A stretch of 64,000 nt of DNA from Saccharospirillum salsuginis (GTDB lineage: Bacteria > Pseudomonadota > Gammaproteobacteria > Pseudomonadales > Natronospirillaceae), in NCBI RefSeq assembly GCF_014651855.1, contig NZ_BMXR01000014.1:1-64000 (forward strand). The letters run 5' to 3'. Each line of letters starts with the position of its first letter. Position 1 is the stretch's first letter. A program made the position numbers and the translations under genes. The notes under the pieces were generated by a model. The model made no database searches and was not told the origin of the DNA. It saw only the letters and a list, made by a program, of their open reading frames with translations. Shown in pieces: positions 44,330 to 53,138 of the stretch.

Positions 44330-45403
44330 ATGACAGCCCAACGTTCCTTCAAAGCCCGTCTCGCCGCCCTCGCCCTGGGTGTAGCGCTCGCCGCTCAAGC
44401 CGGCGCCGAAGCCCTGCCGCGCGAGAAGCAGGTACTGGTTCCGCCGCCCGCCCTGCCGGAACACCTTCAGGTAGCCGCAACCGAAGCCAAGGTGGTCGAG
44501 GTTGAACTGGTGATCGAGGAGAAACAGCAGGAGATCGCACCCGGGGTCAACGCCTGGGTCATGACCTTCAACGGCACCGTCCCCGGCCCGATGATCGTCG
44601 CGCACGAAGGCGACTACGTTGAAGTCACGCTGAAGAACCCGAGCACCAACCAGTTCGTGCACAACGTCGACTTCCACGCCGCGACCGGCGGCATGGGTGG
44701 CGGCGAACTGACCATGGTCAGCCCCGGGCAATCGGTGACAATGCGCTTCAAGGCCACCAAAGCCGGTGTCTTTGTCTACCACTGCGCACCGGGCGGATCC
44801 ATGATTCCCTGGCACGTCGCCAGCGGCATGAACGGGGCGATCATGGTTCTGCCGCGCGACGGTCTGAAGGATGAAAACGGCGAACCGGTGCGTTACGACC
44901 GCGCCTTCTACATCGGCGAACAGGATCTCTATGTACTGTCAGACGCCAGCGGTCGTTACAAGAGCTACCCGAACCTGGCCGCCAGCATGGCGGACACTAT
45001 GCAGCAGATGCGCACGCTGAAGCCGAGCCACATCGTGTTCAACGGCGCCAAGGGTGCCTTGACCGGTCCGAATGCGATGGAAGCCCGGGTTGGCGAGAAG
45101 GTACTGTTCATCCACAGCCAGGCCAACCGCGACACACGCCCCCACCTGATCGGCGGTCACGGTGACCTGGTCTGGGCCGGCGGGTCCTTCAACGACCAGC
45201 CGATGACTGACCAGGAAACCTGGTTTGTCCCGGGCGGTGCGGCGGTCGCGGCACTCTACGAGTTCCAGCAGCCGGGATTGCACGCTTACGTGAACCATAA
45301 CCTGATCGAGGCGATCGAATTCGGCGCCGCCGCTCACATCCAGGTTGAAGGCGAGTGGAACGACGACCTGATGACAGTAGTGGAGCCCGCAGCTGCTTAC
45401 TGA
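44330..45403 (+). CDS. nirK: Copper-containing nitrite reductase (NirK)
   Basis: 357-aa periplasmic enzyme reducing nitrite to nitric oxide. Signal peptide (LAALALGVALAAQAGA), two cupredoxin domains. Type 1 Cu ligands are in FVHNVDFHAATGG, VYHCAPGG and MIPWHVASGMNG; the type 2 site uses the second His of the first motif, the YHC His and the His of LHAYVNHNLIEA. The Asp of NVDFHA is the active-site acid. GGAGA lies before the ATG at 44330 and a terminator follows. No NO reductase or nirV is adjacent, so the window shows only part of any denitrification pathway. Confidence 0.96.
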   Translation: MTAQRSFKARLAALALGVALAAQAGAEALPREKQVLVPPPALPEHLQVAATEAKVVEVELVIEEKQQEIAPGVNAWVMTFNGTVPGPMIVAHEGDYVEVTLKNPSTNQFVHNVDFHAATGGMGGGELTMVSPGQSVTMRFKATKAGVFVYHCAPGGSMIPWHVASGMNGAIMVLPRDGLKDENGEPVRYDRAFYIGEQDLYVLSDASGRYKSYPNLAASMADTMQQMRTLKPSHIVFNGAKGALTGPNAMEARVGEKVLFIHSQANRDTRPHLIGGHGDLVWAGGSFNDQPMTDQETWFVPGGAAVAALYEFQQPGLHAYVNHNLIEAIEFGAAAHIQVEGEWNDDLMTVVEPAAAY

Positions 45404-45427
45404 TCACAGGAGTAGAGAAAAACATCA

Positions 45428-45455
45428 AACCGGCCCTTCGCGGCCGGTTTTTTTT
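45428..45455 (+). terminator. Rho-independent terminator of nirK
   Basis: AACCGGCC-CTTCG-CGGCCGGTT followed by eight T, 25 bp after the nirK stop. Confidence 0.9.
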
Positions 45456-45511
45456 GGTGATCCGATTCTCCTCGGCCATGGTTCAGCATGTGCCCCTGGT
45501 CCGCGCCGGCT

Positions 45512-45605
45512 ACCGGTGGAACCCCTGCGGGGTCGGCGTGAATCCATCCATGGAGCCTAGACCGCAGCATCCCTGCTGCGGACTTCCCCGCAGGGGTTCC
45601 ACCGG
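45512..45605. repeat. Palindromic element with CCATCCATGG core
   Basis: Perfect 20-bp arms (CCGGTGGAACCCCTGCGGGG at 45513-45532 and its complement at 45586-45605) enclose GTGAATCCATCCATGGAGCC and a small hairpin CCGCAG...CTGCGG. The inner sequence is related to the elements at 49561 and, inverted, at 52985. Confidence 0.65.
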
Positions 45606-45641
45606 CATCCGTCGCTAACTAAGTACGCCCCGGAAAACGAG

Positions 45642-46622
45642 TTACTTCAAAGCAATGGACGCCAGAATCCGGCGATCGCCCTCATAAGGCTGGCGGGCGT
45701 GCAGGACGGTGTAATTGCTGACCCAGAGCACATCATTCTCTTCCCATTTGAAGTTGACGCACAGTTCGTCCATCGCTTTTGCCGTGGCTTCCATCACGGC
45801 CGGGTCCATGTAGTCGCCATCACCGGTGACGACGGCTTTTTCGCCGTCGTTGCGGCTGTCGTTCCAGCCGGTGTAGACGGCGATCAGGGCGTTGAAGAAG
45901 ACTTTCTGGTCGGTCTCTTCGTCGTAGCGGATCGCCTGCAGGGTGCGGGATTCGGTGCGTAGGTTGCCATTGTCAAGCCATTCCCAGCTCATGCCGGCTT
46001 CGCGCATGACCCGTTCGGCGTCCTCACGCGTTTGAACCTGGAAGGTGTCTTTCCAGGAGCGGCCGATGGCCGAGTTGTTGTCGGTTTCCTCCGGCATGAC
46101 CCGGATGTAGCGTACGCCTTCGTCCTCGATTTTCCGCGCCACTTCGGGGTTGATCTCGGCGAACCGTCGATAGATTTCGCCGGAATGCAGCAGGGAGGTG
46201 GCACCGCCCACCGGGGAGGGGATGTCGCAATAGAAGAAGATGTAACCCGGCGGGTTCGGGGTTTGCGCCATTTCGTGGTGAAACGGGATTTTCTCGGTCG
46301 CGGGGGATTCGTTGGCGGTGACGATCCGGGACTGGGTCACCTGGTTGCGCGGTGCCGCGCCGCCGACATAGGGCATGTTCTCGAAGGACGACTGGTCCAG
46401 ATGGCGTTCGAAGGCCTCGGCATCGGGTACCGGGAAGCCTCGGAACAGCAGGGCGCCGTGCTTGATCAGCAAGGCTTTCAGGTCTTCGCGGTGCTCGTGA
46501 ATCCAGGCGTCGAAGGCGGCCGGGTCGTTGGCGACGGCGTCGGAGTGGGGTGTGACCACCAGCGGGAAATCCAGGCCGTTAACGGTTTTTTGTTCGGGTA
46601 TGGCGGAAATGTTGAGTTCCAT
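45642..46622 (-). CDS. TauD/TfdA-family Fe(II)/2-oxoglutarate dioxygenase
   Basis: 326 aa, cytosolic non-haem iron oxygenase. Iron-ligand motif in IPFHHEMAQTPNPP (His-x-Glu instead of His-x-Asp), the distal His in VLHARQPYEGDRRIL, and the 2-oxoglutarate-binding Arg in the same segment. It resembles SyrP/ClavaminateSynthase-like members acting on amino acids or secondary metabolites more than taurine dioxygenase. No sulfonate or biosynthetic genes are adjacent. The ATG at 46622 has GGAGG 5 bases upstream. Substrate unknown. Confidence 0.87.
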   Translation of the reverse strand: MELNISAIPEQKTVNGLDFPLVVTPHSDAVANDPAAFDAWIHEHREDLKALLIKHGALLFRGFPVPDAEAFERHLDQSSFENMPYVGGAAPRNQVTQSRIVTANESPATEKIPFHHEMAQTPNPPGYIFFYCDIPSPVGGATSLLHSGEIYRRFAEINPEVARKIEDEGVRYIRVMPEETDNNSAIGRSWKDTFQVQTREDAERVMREAGMSWEWLDNGNLRTESRTLQAIRYDEETDQKVFFNALIAVYTGWNDSRNDGEKAVVTGDGDYMDPAVMEATAKAMDELCVNFKWEENDVLWVSNYTVLHARQPYEGDRRILASIALK

Positions 46623-46866
46623 GCGGCCTCCGTTTCTTCGCTCCGTCAAAGAGCGGGAGCAAAAAGTAAATGAATAGCGAATGAATTGTCCGAAGACCTT
46701 AGCAGTTCAGTTTGCATTTGTACATCAATCATGAATCATTTGTGACGGTTTTCCGGCGCCTTTCGTTGAAAGAGCCTGATTCCAAGGTTGGTCCAGGGTA
46801 GAAAAGCAAGATTGACGAGTTGGTCTATACTGGACTGGAATAGCAACGAATCTATCGGATGCTCGA

Positions 46867-49500
46867 ATGCCCGTAGTCAGCCTGGTCGTCGCCATCGCGC
46901 TGTTGGCCGGTACATTCTTCACCCCCTTGTTGGCCGATGCATTTTTGGCGGTCGCAGCTGCTTTGTGCCTGGCTTACGCGATTTGGCGCGAGAAACGTGC
47001 CCATTTCTGGCAGTTGATGGTATTGGCGGCCGTGCCGGTCCTTCCCGTTCACGATTGGGTGACGACGCAGATTCTGGATCGCGATCTCCATTTTCAACAC
47101 ATGGCTGTGGAAGAAGAAATGACCCACATGGCGAACCATATTGAAAGCGATTTGATTGTGAACCGCAGCTTTCTGGATGCCATCGTACTGCTCGTCGGAA
47201 ACCAGGGCGACATCAGCCAACAACAGTACAGCAGTTGGCTAGACAACCTACGCATGGACCGAGATTTTTCCTTCTTGGACATCGCGCTAGTACAGGATTA
47301 CGTCATCACGCATGTTTACCCGGAATCGGAGCCCAACCTCGCCATAGTCGGCGTTGATCTACGCGCCGTGCCGGACCAACGGGACGCGGTCGGTCAGGTT
47401 ATGGAAACACGACAGCCAGTAGTCGCCGGACCGTTGACTGTGTTGCAGGGTGATACGGCTATCATCTATCGACTACCGGTACCCAACAAACCGGACCTGG
47501 TTGTAACCGGAGTATTGTCTCTGGATCAGATTCTGGCGGGGGCGGTATCAGCCAGCTCCCAGGCGTTACGGCTCCGACTCAGCGTGGAACGAGACGGTCG
47601 GACAACCGAATTATTGTCAGCCGAGAACTTGTCGGGACGGGATATCCATACCGAATTCACAGAAGAAGGCGTTAATTGGCGCTTTTCGGCCGAGCCCATT
47701 AATGGTTGGAGCCGCCCTGTGTACAAACTCTGGTTCGCTTCCGGTGGTGCCCTGATCACCTGGTTGTTCCTGCTGATCGCATTCGGCTGGCAATATCGAG
47801 CCATGCTTCAGCGAGACCGTGAACGATTGACGCTTAAAACCAAAGAGCGACAACTGCTGGAAGCTCAACGCCTGGGGCGACTGGGGTCATGGAACACGTT
47901 GAAAGACGGCAAGACTTTCGCCATTTCCGCACCATTGGCCGAGCTGTTGGGAACCGGCACAGATACGCTGACTATGGATGACGTGCTTTATTTCATTTAT
48001 GAGCCGGACCAAGACTATTACATGAGTCAGACACAAGCTGTAATGGACCGGAATATCCCTTTCACCAAATTCGAACATCGTCTGATCGCACCTGATCGCC
48101 TGATCTGGGTCGAACACAGCGTTGCCTTAAATAGTAATGGCCAATTAAGCGGTATGCTCCGGGATATTACCGACATCAAGAACACCGAAGCCGAGTTGCA
48201 AAAACTGGCCTACTACGACTCGTTGACCGGTGCCTCCAACCGAAACTTCTTCGGGAAACAGGTCCAGCAAGGCATCGCCCTGTCGCGCCGCAACGGTAAT
48301 CACCTGGCGCTGGTGCTGTTCGACCTGGACAACTTCAAGGACATCAACGCTCAGTACGGTCATACCATCGGCGACGAGGTATTGAAATTGCTGGCCGAAC
48401 GTCTTAAACGCAACATTCGCCGAAGCGACACCGTAGCCCGCCTGTCAGGCGATACATTCGCGGTCTGCCTACAAAACCTGAAAGACCCGAGCCACACCAT
48501 TTTCGTTGCCGATACCCTGCTTAAATCCATAGCCGAGACTCTCGAGGTGGACCGGCATCTGATCAATGTGACCGGCACGCTCGGCATCGCGACCTGCCCC
48601 GAAGACGACCTGGACTATGAAGGCCTGGTCAAAAAGGCCGAAATGGCGCTGCTCAAAGCCAAGGAAGTGGATCGGGGTTACTACCAGTTCTACTCCGATC
48701 AGATGAATATGGAGAACGACCGGCGTCAGGAGATTCTGCGCCTGCTGCCCAATGCGCTGCATAACGACGAATTCCATCTGGTGCTGCAGCCCCGGGTGGC
48801 CGCCACCGACCAGCGCTGGTCGAGCATCGAGGTCCTGATCCGCTGGAACAGTGAAGTGTTGGGGTTTGTCTCGCCCGGCGAGTTCATCCCCATCGCCGAG
48901 GGCAGTCATCTGATCGTCGACATTGGTTACTGGGTGATTCGCGAAGCTCTGCGCCAGTTCGCGGACCATTACGACGAGCTGGACCCGGACACGGTTCTGT
49001 CCATCAACCTCTCGCCCAAACAGCTGGAACACCGTGACCTGACCCGTTTCGTCGCCGAAGAGATTCGAAAGACCGGCATTCCCGCCTACCGCCTGGAATT
49101 CGAGATCACCGAACATTCGCTGACCGAGGAATCGGAAACCACGCTGGCGACCCTGGCGGAACTGTCCAACATGGGCATCCGCTTCGCGATGGACGATTTC
49201 GGCACCGGCTACTCCAATCTCGGCATGCTGCAGGCGTTGCCGTTGAATGTGCTGAAGATCGATCAACGTTTTGTGCAACGGGTCGAGACCGGAGGCAAGG
49301 ATCTGGAGCTGGTGCGCGCCATCATCAACATGGGACACACTCTGGGCCTGACGGTCGTGGCCGAGGGCGTCGAAACGGCGCAACAGGTGGCGTTGCTCAC
49401 CGAACTGCAATGCGACGAACTCCAGGGATACTACTTCTACCGACCCCAACTCCTCGACACCCTCCTCGGCGGCCTCCAACGCGAAGTCACCCATTCTTAA
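46867..49500 (+). CDS. Membrane c-di-GMP protein with degenerate GGDEF and intact EAL
   Basis: 877 aa. N-terminal hydrophobic segments (~1-60), a ~200-residue extracytoplasmic region (FLDAIVLLVGNQGDISQQQYSSW...), a TM at ~300, then PAS-like, GGDEF and EAL domains. The GGDEF signature reads SGDTF (~525), so cyclase activity is unlikely. EAL motifs are intact, with EVLIRW (~654) keeping the catalytic Glu, then SINLSPKQL, EITEHSL, MDDFGTGYSNL, LKIDQRF, VAEGVET. A phosphodiesterase lowering c-di-GMP, with the GGDEF part perhaps GTP-sensing, is the best reading. Confidence 0.92.
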   Translation: MPVVSLVVAIALLAGTFFTPLLADAFLAVAAALCLAYAIWREKRAHFWQLMVLAAVPVLPVHDWVTTQILDRDLHFQHMAVEEEMTHMANHIESDLIVNRSFLDAIVLLVGNQGDISQQQYSSWLDNLRMDRDFSFLDIALVQDYVITHVYPESEPNLAIVGVDLRAVPDQRDAVGQVMETRQPVVAGPLTVLQGDTAIIYRLPVPNKPDLVVTGVLSLDQILAGAVSASSQALRLRLSVERDGRTTELLSAENLSGRDIHTEFTEEGVNWRFSAEPINGWSRPVYKLWFASGGALITWLFLLIAFGWQYRAMLQRDRERLTLKTKERQLLEAQRLGRLGSWNTLKDGKTFAISAPLAELLGTGTDTLTMDDVLYFIYEPDQDYYMSQTQAVMDRNIPFTKFEHRLIAPDRLIWVEHSVALNSNGQLSGMLRDITDIKNTEAELQKLAYYDSLTGASNRNFFGKQVQQGIALSRRNGNHLALVLFDLDNFKDINAQYGHTIGDEVLKLLAERLKRNIRRSDTVARLSGDTFAVCLQNLKDPSHTIFVADTLLKSIAETLEVDRHLINVTGTLGIATCPEDDLDYEGLVKKAEMALLKAKEVDRGYYQFYSDQMNMENDRRQEILRLLPNALHNDEFHLVLQPRVAATDQRWSSIEVLIRWNSEVLGFVSPGEFIPIAEGSHLIVDIGYWVIREALRQFADHYDELDPDTVLSINLSPKQLEHRDLTRFVAEEIRKTGIPAYRLEFEITEHSLTEESETTLATLAELSNMGIRFAMDDFGTGYSNLGMLQALPLNVLKIDQRFVQRVETGGKDLELVRAIINMGHTLGLTVVAEGVETAQQVALLTELQCDELQGYYFYRPQLLDTLLGGLQREVTHS

Positions 49501-49528
49501 CATTGGTGCCTAAATTAACGGTGTGCTT

Positions 49529-49861
49529 AAACCCGCATCGGCTAACCGGGATGCTCCTCTGGGGCCGCCGTAAACCCATCCATGGGCGCTTAGCCTCAGT
49601 CGAAGCTAATAGCCCATGGATGGATATAAGGTCTGTAGGTTGGATTAGCCTAAGGCGTAATCCAACATGGTTAGCCTGGGTAGATTTGGAAGCCACAAAA
49701 ACAAACGTTGGATTACGCCTTCGGCTAATCCAACCTACGGACTTCGGCAATCGAAGCGTCGAACCGATCCTGCCTCAGATGCCCCCTACAGGTCATACCC
49801 CCGCCCCCTAGTGCTCGCGCTGGTGACTCCAATGACTAGCAACGGCAGCCGCTGCGGGTTA
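49529..49861. repeat. Composite palindromic element interrupted by a REP pair
   Basis: The segment 49561-49596 (GGGGCCGCCGTAAACCCATC, then CATGGGCGCTTAGC) closely matches, in inverse orientation, 52991-53030. Weak outer arms (AACCCGCATCGGCT at about 49530 and its near complement ending at 49861) enclose it. A separate REP pair at 49635-49738 lies inside, as if inserted. This accounts for nearly all of the 388-bp gap 49501-49888; no gene is visible. Confidence 0.5.
49635..49738. repeat. Paired REP element
   Basis: GTAGGTTGGATTAGCC... (49635-49666) and its inverse (49707-49738) match at 31 of 32 positions across a 40-base spacer. Same family as the hairpin at 1114-1145. Confidence 0.75.
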
Positions 49862-49888
49862 GTTGCTCATATGTAACGTAACCCAGGG

Positions 49889-51115
49889 TTAGGCGACTTC
49901 GGTGGCGGGATGGCGGTTGGTGAGCCAGTGGGCCAGGGGCATGAGCAATGCGAGGCCGATGCAGACGGCTGTTGTGGCTAACTGCGGCAACAGCCAACCC
50001 GGCACTACCCAGGGTAGGGCCGCGCATACCAGCCAGAACAGCAGCGACAGGCGAATGGCACCCGCCCTCTGTTCCAGAACCCAACCGTTGATCCACAAAC
50101 CACCCCCCAATGGCAGGAAATGCGCCAGTGCCATGGTGAAGGTCAGGTCGGACGTCGACAGCAGGAACCAGACGGTAAAGGCCATCAACAGAATGTGACT
50201 GGAAATGACCGCCCACGCGAGCGTTGGCGGGGGCACCGAGTCGTACTTGACCTGGGTGTCCGGCAGGCAGCGCGGCAGCGGGTAGTTTTGCTGTACGTCG
50301 GCGGGGCGCCAGCCAGTGGGCATGAACCAGATTTTCAGTTTATCCTGCCAGCGTTTGGCGTGCCAGGCGTCCTTGAACAGTTGCCAGTGCACATGAACGT
50401 TGGCGAAGAAGGGGTTCCAGCTGTGCAGCGGCTTGCGTACGCCGTACACACAGGGTTCGTCGGCCAGCTCCGGCTGGTAACTGCGGAACAACCGGTCCCA
50501 GAGGATGAAGACACCGCCGAAATTACGGTCGATGTAGGGGTCGTTGATGGCGTGGTGCACGCGGTGGTTCATCGGTGTGACAAAGACTTTCTCGAACCAG
50601 CCCAGCTCCCCGATGAAGCGGGTGTGCACCCAGTATTGGTAGATCAGATTCAGCGAACCGACGGTGACGATCACTTCCGGCGGGAAGCCGACGAACAGCA
50701 TCGGCAAGTAGAAGATCGAGCCGATGATAAAACCGTTGAACGGTTGACGCAGTGCCGTCGACAGGTTGAATTCCTCACTCTGGTGATGCACCACGTGAAT
50801 GCCCCACAGCACATTGATCTTGTGCTGATAGCGGTGGCTCCAGTAATAGCAGAAATCGTAGAACACGAAGGCGACGACCCAGAGCAGCGGCGTCATCGCC
50901 AATTCCGGGTGTGGCAGCACCGTCCACAGTGTCGCGTAGCCGAGAAACCCGACGAACTTGGTGGCGAAACCCATGGTCTGGCTGAGAATACCGGTACTCA
51001 ATGAGTTGATGGCGTCGTTGGCCCGGTAATAGCCCGTGCCGCGTTTGCGATCCACGACGATCTCGATCAGCAACAGCAGCATAAAACCCGGAATGGCGTA
51101 TAAAATCAGGTTCAT
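49889..51115 (-). CDS. Sterol desaturase / fatty acid hydroxylase-family protein
   Basis: 408 aa. Six or more membrane segments; the histidine clusters of the di-iron family are at HRYQHK, HVVHHQSEEF and HRVHHAIN. The C-terminal ~130 residues form extra membrane helices, as in alkylglycerol-monooxygenase-like members. Start 51115 is supported by the 4-base ATGA overlap with the stop of the upstream YhhN gene. Sharing an operon with a lysoplasmalogenase-like gene fits action on ether lipids (inference). Confidence 0.87.
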   Translation of the reverse strand: MNLILYAIPGFMLLLLIEIVVDRKRGTGYYRANDAINSLSTGILSQTMGFATKFVGFLGYATLWTVLPHPELAMTPLLWVVAFVFYDFCYYWSHRYQHKINVLWGIHVVHHQSEEFNLSTALRQPFNGFIIGSIFYLPMLFVGFPPEVIVTVGSLNLIYQYWVHTRFIGELGWFEKVFVTPMNHRVHHAINDPYIDRNFGGVFILWDRLFRSYQPELADEPCVYGVRKPLHSWNPFFANVHVHWQLFKDAWHAKRWQDKLKIWFMPTGWRPADVQQNYPLPRCLPDTQVKYDSVPPPTLAWAVISSHILLMAFTVWFLLSTSDLTFTMALAHFLPLGGGLWINGWVLEQRAGAIRLSLLFWLVCAALPWVVPGWLLPQLATTAVCIGLALLMPLAHWLTNRHPATEVA

Positions 51116-51735
51116 GAGTCCACATTCCTCGTCATCAGCGCCCGGACGATCATCCACTGCGCCCCATAATAGCTCAGCATCACGGCCAGATCCTGCGCCG
51201 GCAGCGGTTCAATGAACCGGCCGATGGCGATCAGACTGTCCGACAGAATGAAGGTTCCGGCCCCGATCACACCGGGCCAGAGCGGAAAACGACTGAAAAT
51301 GGCCGCCAACCCCATCAGTGAGATGGCCACCAGGTACGCCAGAACCGGAGCCTTGAAGGCCCCCAGGCTGGTCCAGACCCAGAGCAGCACCGCCGCCGCC
51401 CACAGCGCCAGGAAAAACGCCCAACTCAGACGTTCCGGCCGCCATTTGAATTGCCGGCTGAACAGGGTGGCGTACAACAACTGCGCGACCAGGAATGCCC
51501 CCAGACCACCAATAAAGCCGCCGAGTGCCAATAAAATATCGCCGACCGATCCGAACAGTACCGCCGCGATCAACACCTGGCGACGCGGCACATCGGGCTG
51601 AACGATGACGCAGCCGGCCAGCCACCAGATCGGTGCGACCTTGACCGCCCATTCCATCGGGAACGGCGAAAAGCCCTGGACGATCAGGTACAGGGCGGCC
51701 AGAGCCCAATAAACAGCGGTCTGCGGTCGGGTCAT
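51112..51735 (-). CDS. YhhN-family lysoplasmalogenase-like membrane protein
   Basis: 207 aa, about eight hydrophobic segments, typical YhhN/TMEM86 length. Family hallmarks are VAPIWWLAG near the start and a later FGSVGDILLALGGF segment with the acidic residue pattern, and GAGTFILSDSLIAIGRF, in which the conserved Asp residues would be catalytic. Animal TMEM86 hydrolyses the vinyl-ether bond of lysoplasmalogens. Overlaps both neighbours by 4 bases, so the three genes form one coupled operon. Confidence 0.88.
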   Translation of the reverse strand: MTRPQTAVYWALAALYLIVQGFSPFPMEWAVKVAPIWWLAGCVIVQPDVPRRQVLIAAVLFGSVGDILLALGGFIGGLGAFLVAQLLYATLFSRQFKWRPERLSWAFFLALWAAAVLLWVWTSLGAFKAPVLAYLVAISLMGLAAIFSRFPLWPGVIGAGTFILSDSLIAIGRFIEPLPAQDLAVMLSYYGAQWMIVRALMTRNVDS

Positions 51736-52772
51736 TCGTTATTCTCTCTTTGTGCTCGGGCACGTCGTCGGGCCAGGTTGAGGGTAAGCACGACACCGGT
51801 GATCACCAACGCGATGCCGATCCACTGCGTCAGCAGAACCGGCTGGCGCAGAACGATCAGGGTCAACAGGGCATTGAAGATCGGCGCCGTCGTCATCATC
51901 AGCCCCGCGATATTCGCATCGCCGACACTGACCGCCCGTATCCAACTGAAATAGGAGACCAGGGACGGGAATAACGCCACATAGACCACGGCCCAGAGCA
52001 CATCCATGCTCGGCAGCAACGCATCGCCGGTCGCCAGTCCACTCAGCCAGAACGGCATGATCACCAGACTCCCGGCCCCGATCATGAACGTCAGTAGACC
52101 GAGCCCGTTGACCTCATAGGTCGGCACCGTCTTCAGCACCACCGAATACAGCGACCAACTGAGCAGGCCCAGAACGAAAATACCGTCCCCGATCAGCCCG
52201 GTGTCGCTGAAGTTCAGCATGAAGCGCCCCTTGGTCAACACCAGATACGCCCCGAAAACCGCCACACCGGCGGTCAGCCACTGCAAACCGGTCAGCTTGC
52301 CCTGCCCCAGCCAACCACTGAGCACGAAAATCATCACCGGCATCAGAGCCGACATAGCGCCGATGTTCACCGGCTCCGTGTATTCAAGCGCCCAGTATTG
52401 CAGCGTGTTATAGAGCGTCACGCTGAGCACGGCCAAAGGCAGAAGGCGAGGCAGGTACATCCGGTACCAGCCCCACTGTCGACGAATGTGCGGCAGGCCG
52501 AACGGCGCGATAAAGACGAACGCCAGCCACCAGCGAAACTGGGACAGCGTGAAAGCAGGCAGCGAGGCGACGGCGATCTTGCCAACAATGGCGTTGGTGG
52601 CCCAGAAGAAATTCGCCAGCGCCGCGAACCCGGCACAGATGAGAACATTGCGTACGGTCACGGTGGTCGTCTTTTTGTCATTGTTCTTCGACAGTCTCGC
52701 GATTTTAGCGGGGGTGGGCAAGGAGGGAAGAGCGGTCGGGCGACTAATGAATGAGGTGCATGAATGCCTCAA
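51732..52772 (-). CDS. EamA/DMT-family transporter
   Basis: Inner-membrane metabolite exporter with ten helices in two EamA repeats (FFWATNAIVGKIAVASLPAFTLSQFRWWLAF; later LSWSLYSVVLKTVPTYEVNGL and GDANIAGLMMTTAPIFNALLTLIVLRQP). The start is uncertain: the frame opens at 52772, but the first ~38 residues are polar and atypical, and a GTG near 52658 would begin right before the first helix. The stop overlaps the YhhN start. Substrate unknown. Confidence 0.83.
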   Translation of the reverse strand: MRHSCTSFISRPTALPSLPTPAKIARLSKNNDKKTTTVTVRNVLICAGFAALANFFWATNAIVGKIAVASLPAFTLSQFRWWLAFVFIAPFGLPHIRRQWGWYRMYLPRLLPLAVLSVTLYNTLQYWALEYTEPVNIGAMSALMPVMIFVLSGWLGQGKLTGLQWLTAGVAVFGAYLVLTKGRFMLNFSDTGLIGDGIFVLGLLSWSLYSVVLKTVPTYEVNGLGLLTFMIGAGSLVIMPFWLSGLATGDALLPSMDVLWAVVYVALFPSLVSYFSWIRAVSVGDANIAGLMMTTAPIFNALLTLIVLRQPVLLTQWIGIALVITGVVLTLNLARRRARAQRENNE

Positions 52773-52794
52773 CCCAGGGAGGGATTAGTAATAC

Positions 52795-52913
52795 GTAGGG
52801 CGGAAGAGGCCGAAGGCCGTTATCCGCCGTTGGGGGTGGCAGGGGGAAATACGATGGTCAAACGGTGGGCTTCGCCCACACGGCGGATGTCGGCGAAGCC
52901 TCTTCCGCCCTAC
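52795..52913. repeat. Paired REP element
   Basis: GTAGGGCGGAAGAGGCCGAA at 52795 and CGGCGAAGCCTCTTCCGCCC ending with CTAC at 52913 are inverse copies with some mismatches. Same GTAGGGC...AAGAGGC family as 1162-1252. Lies upstream of the EamA operon. Confidence 0.7.
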
Positions 52914-52941
52914 GGTTGGGGCAAGTGCCTACAACAGGCTA

Positions 52942-53057
52942 GCACCGGGCGGCGGGGTATGCTCTGGAAGGGGTATCTGAGCCATGGATGGCGAAGCTAA
53001 GCGCCCATGGATGGGTTAACAGCGGCCCCTGGAAGAGCATACCCCGCCGCCCGGTGC
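52942..53057. repeat. 116-bp palindromic element with perfect 24-bp arms
   Basis: Arms GCACCGGGCGGCGGGGTATG + CTCT (52942-52965) and the exact inverse at 53034-53057. The core has GCCATGGATGGCGAAGCTAA then GCGCCCATGGATGGGTTAAC, homologous (inverted) to 49561-49596. With the previous REP pair it fills the 366-bp gap 52773-53138 apart from the terminator. Confidence 0.7.
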
Positions 53058-53090
53058 GGGTTATTGGCAAAGAGCCAGACCCTCCCGGCC

Positions 53091-53123
53091 AAAAAAAAAG
53101 GCGACCCGAAGGTCGCCTTTTTT
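53091..53123 (-). terminator. Terminator of the ATP synthase operon
   Basis: On the minus strand GGCGACC-TTCG-GGTCGCC is followed by nine T, 15 bp after the atpC stop. A T run also flanks the other side, so it may work in both directions. Confidence 0.92.
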
Positions 53124-53138
53124 GGCAAGGGTGTGTGA

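Noticed and set aside
45512..45605. Integron attC sites as explanation of the palindromes
   Set aside because: No GTTRRRY core sites, no cassette array and no integrase; the elements lie singly in gaps between ordinary genes.
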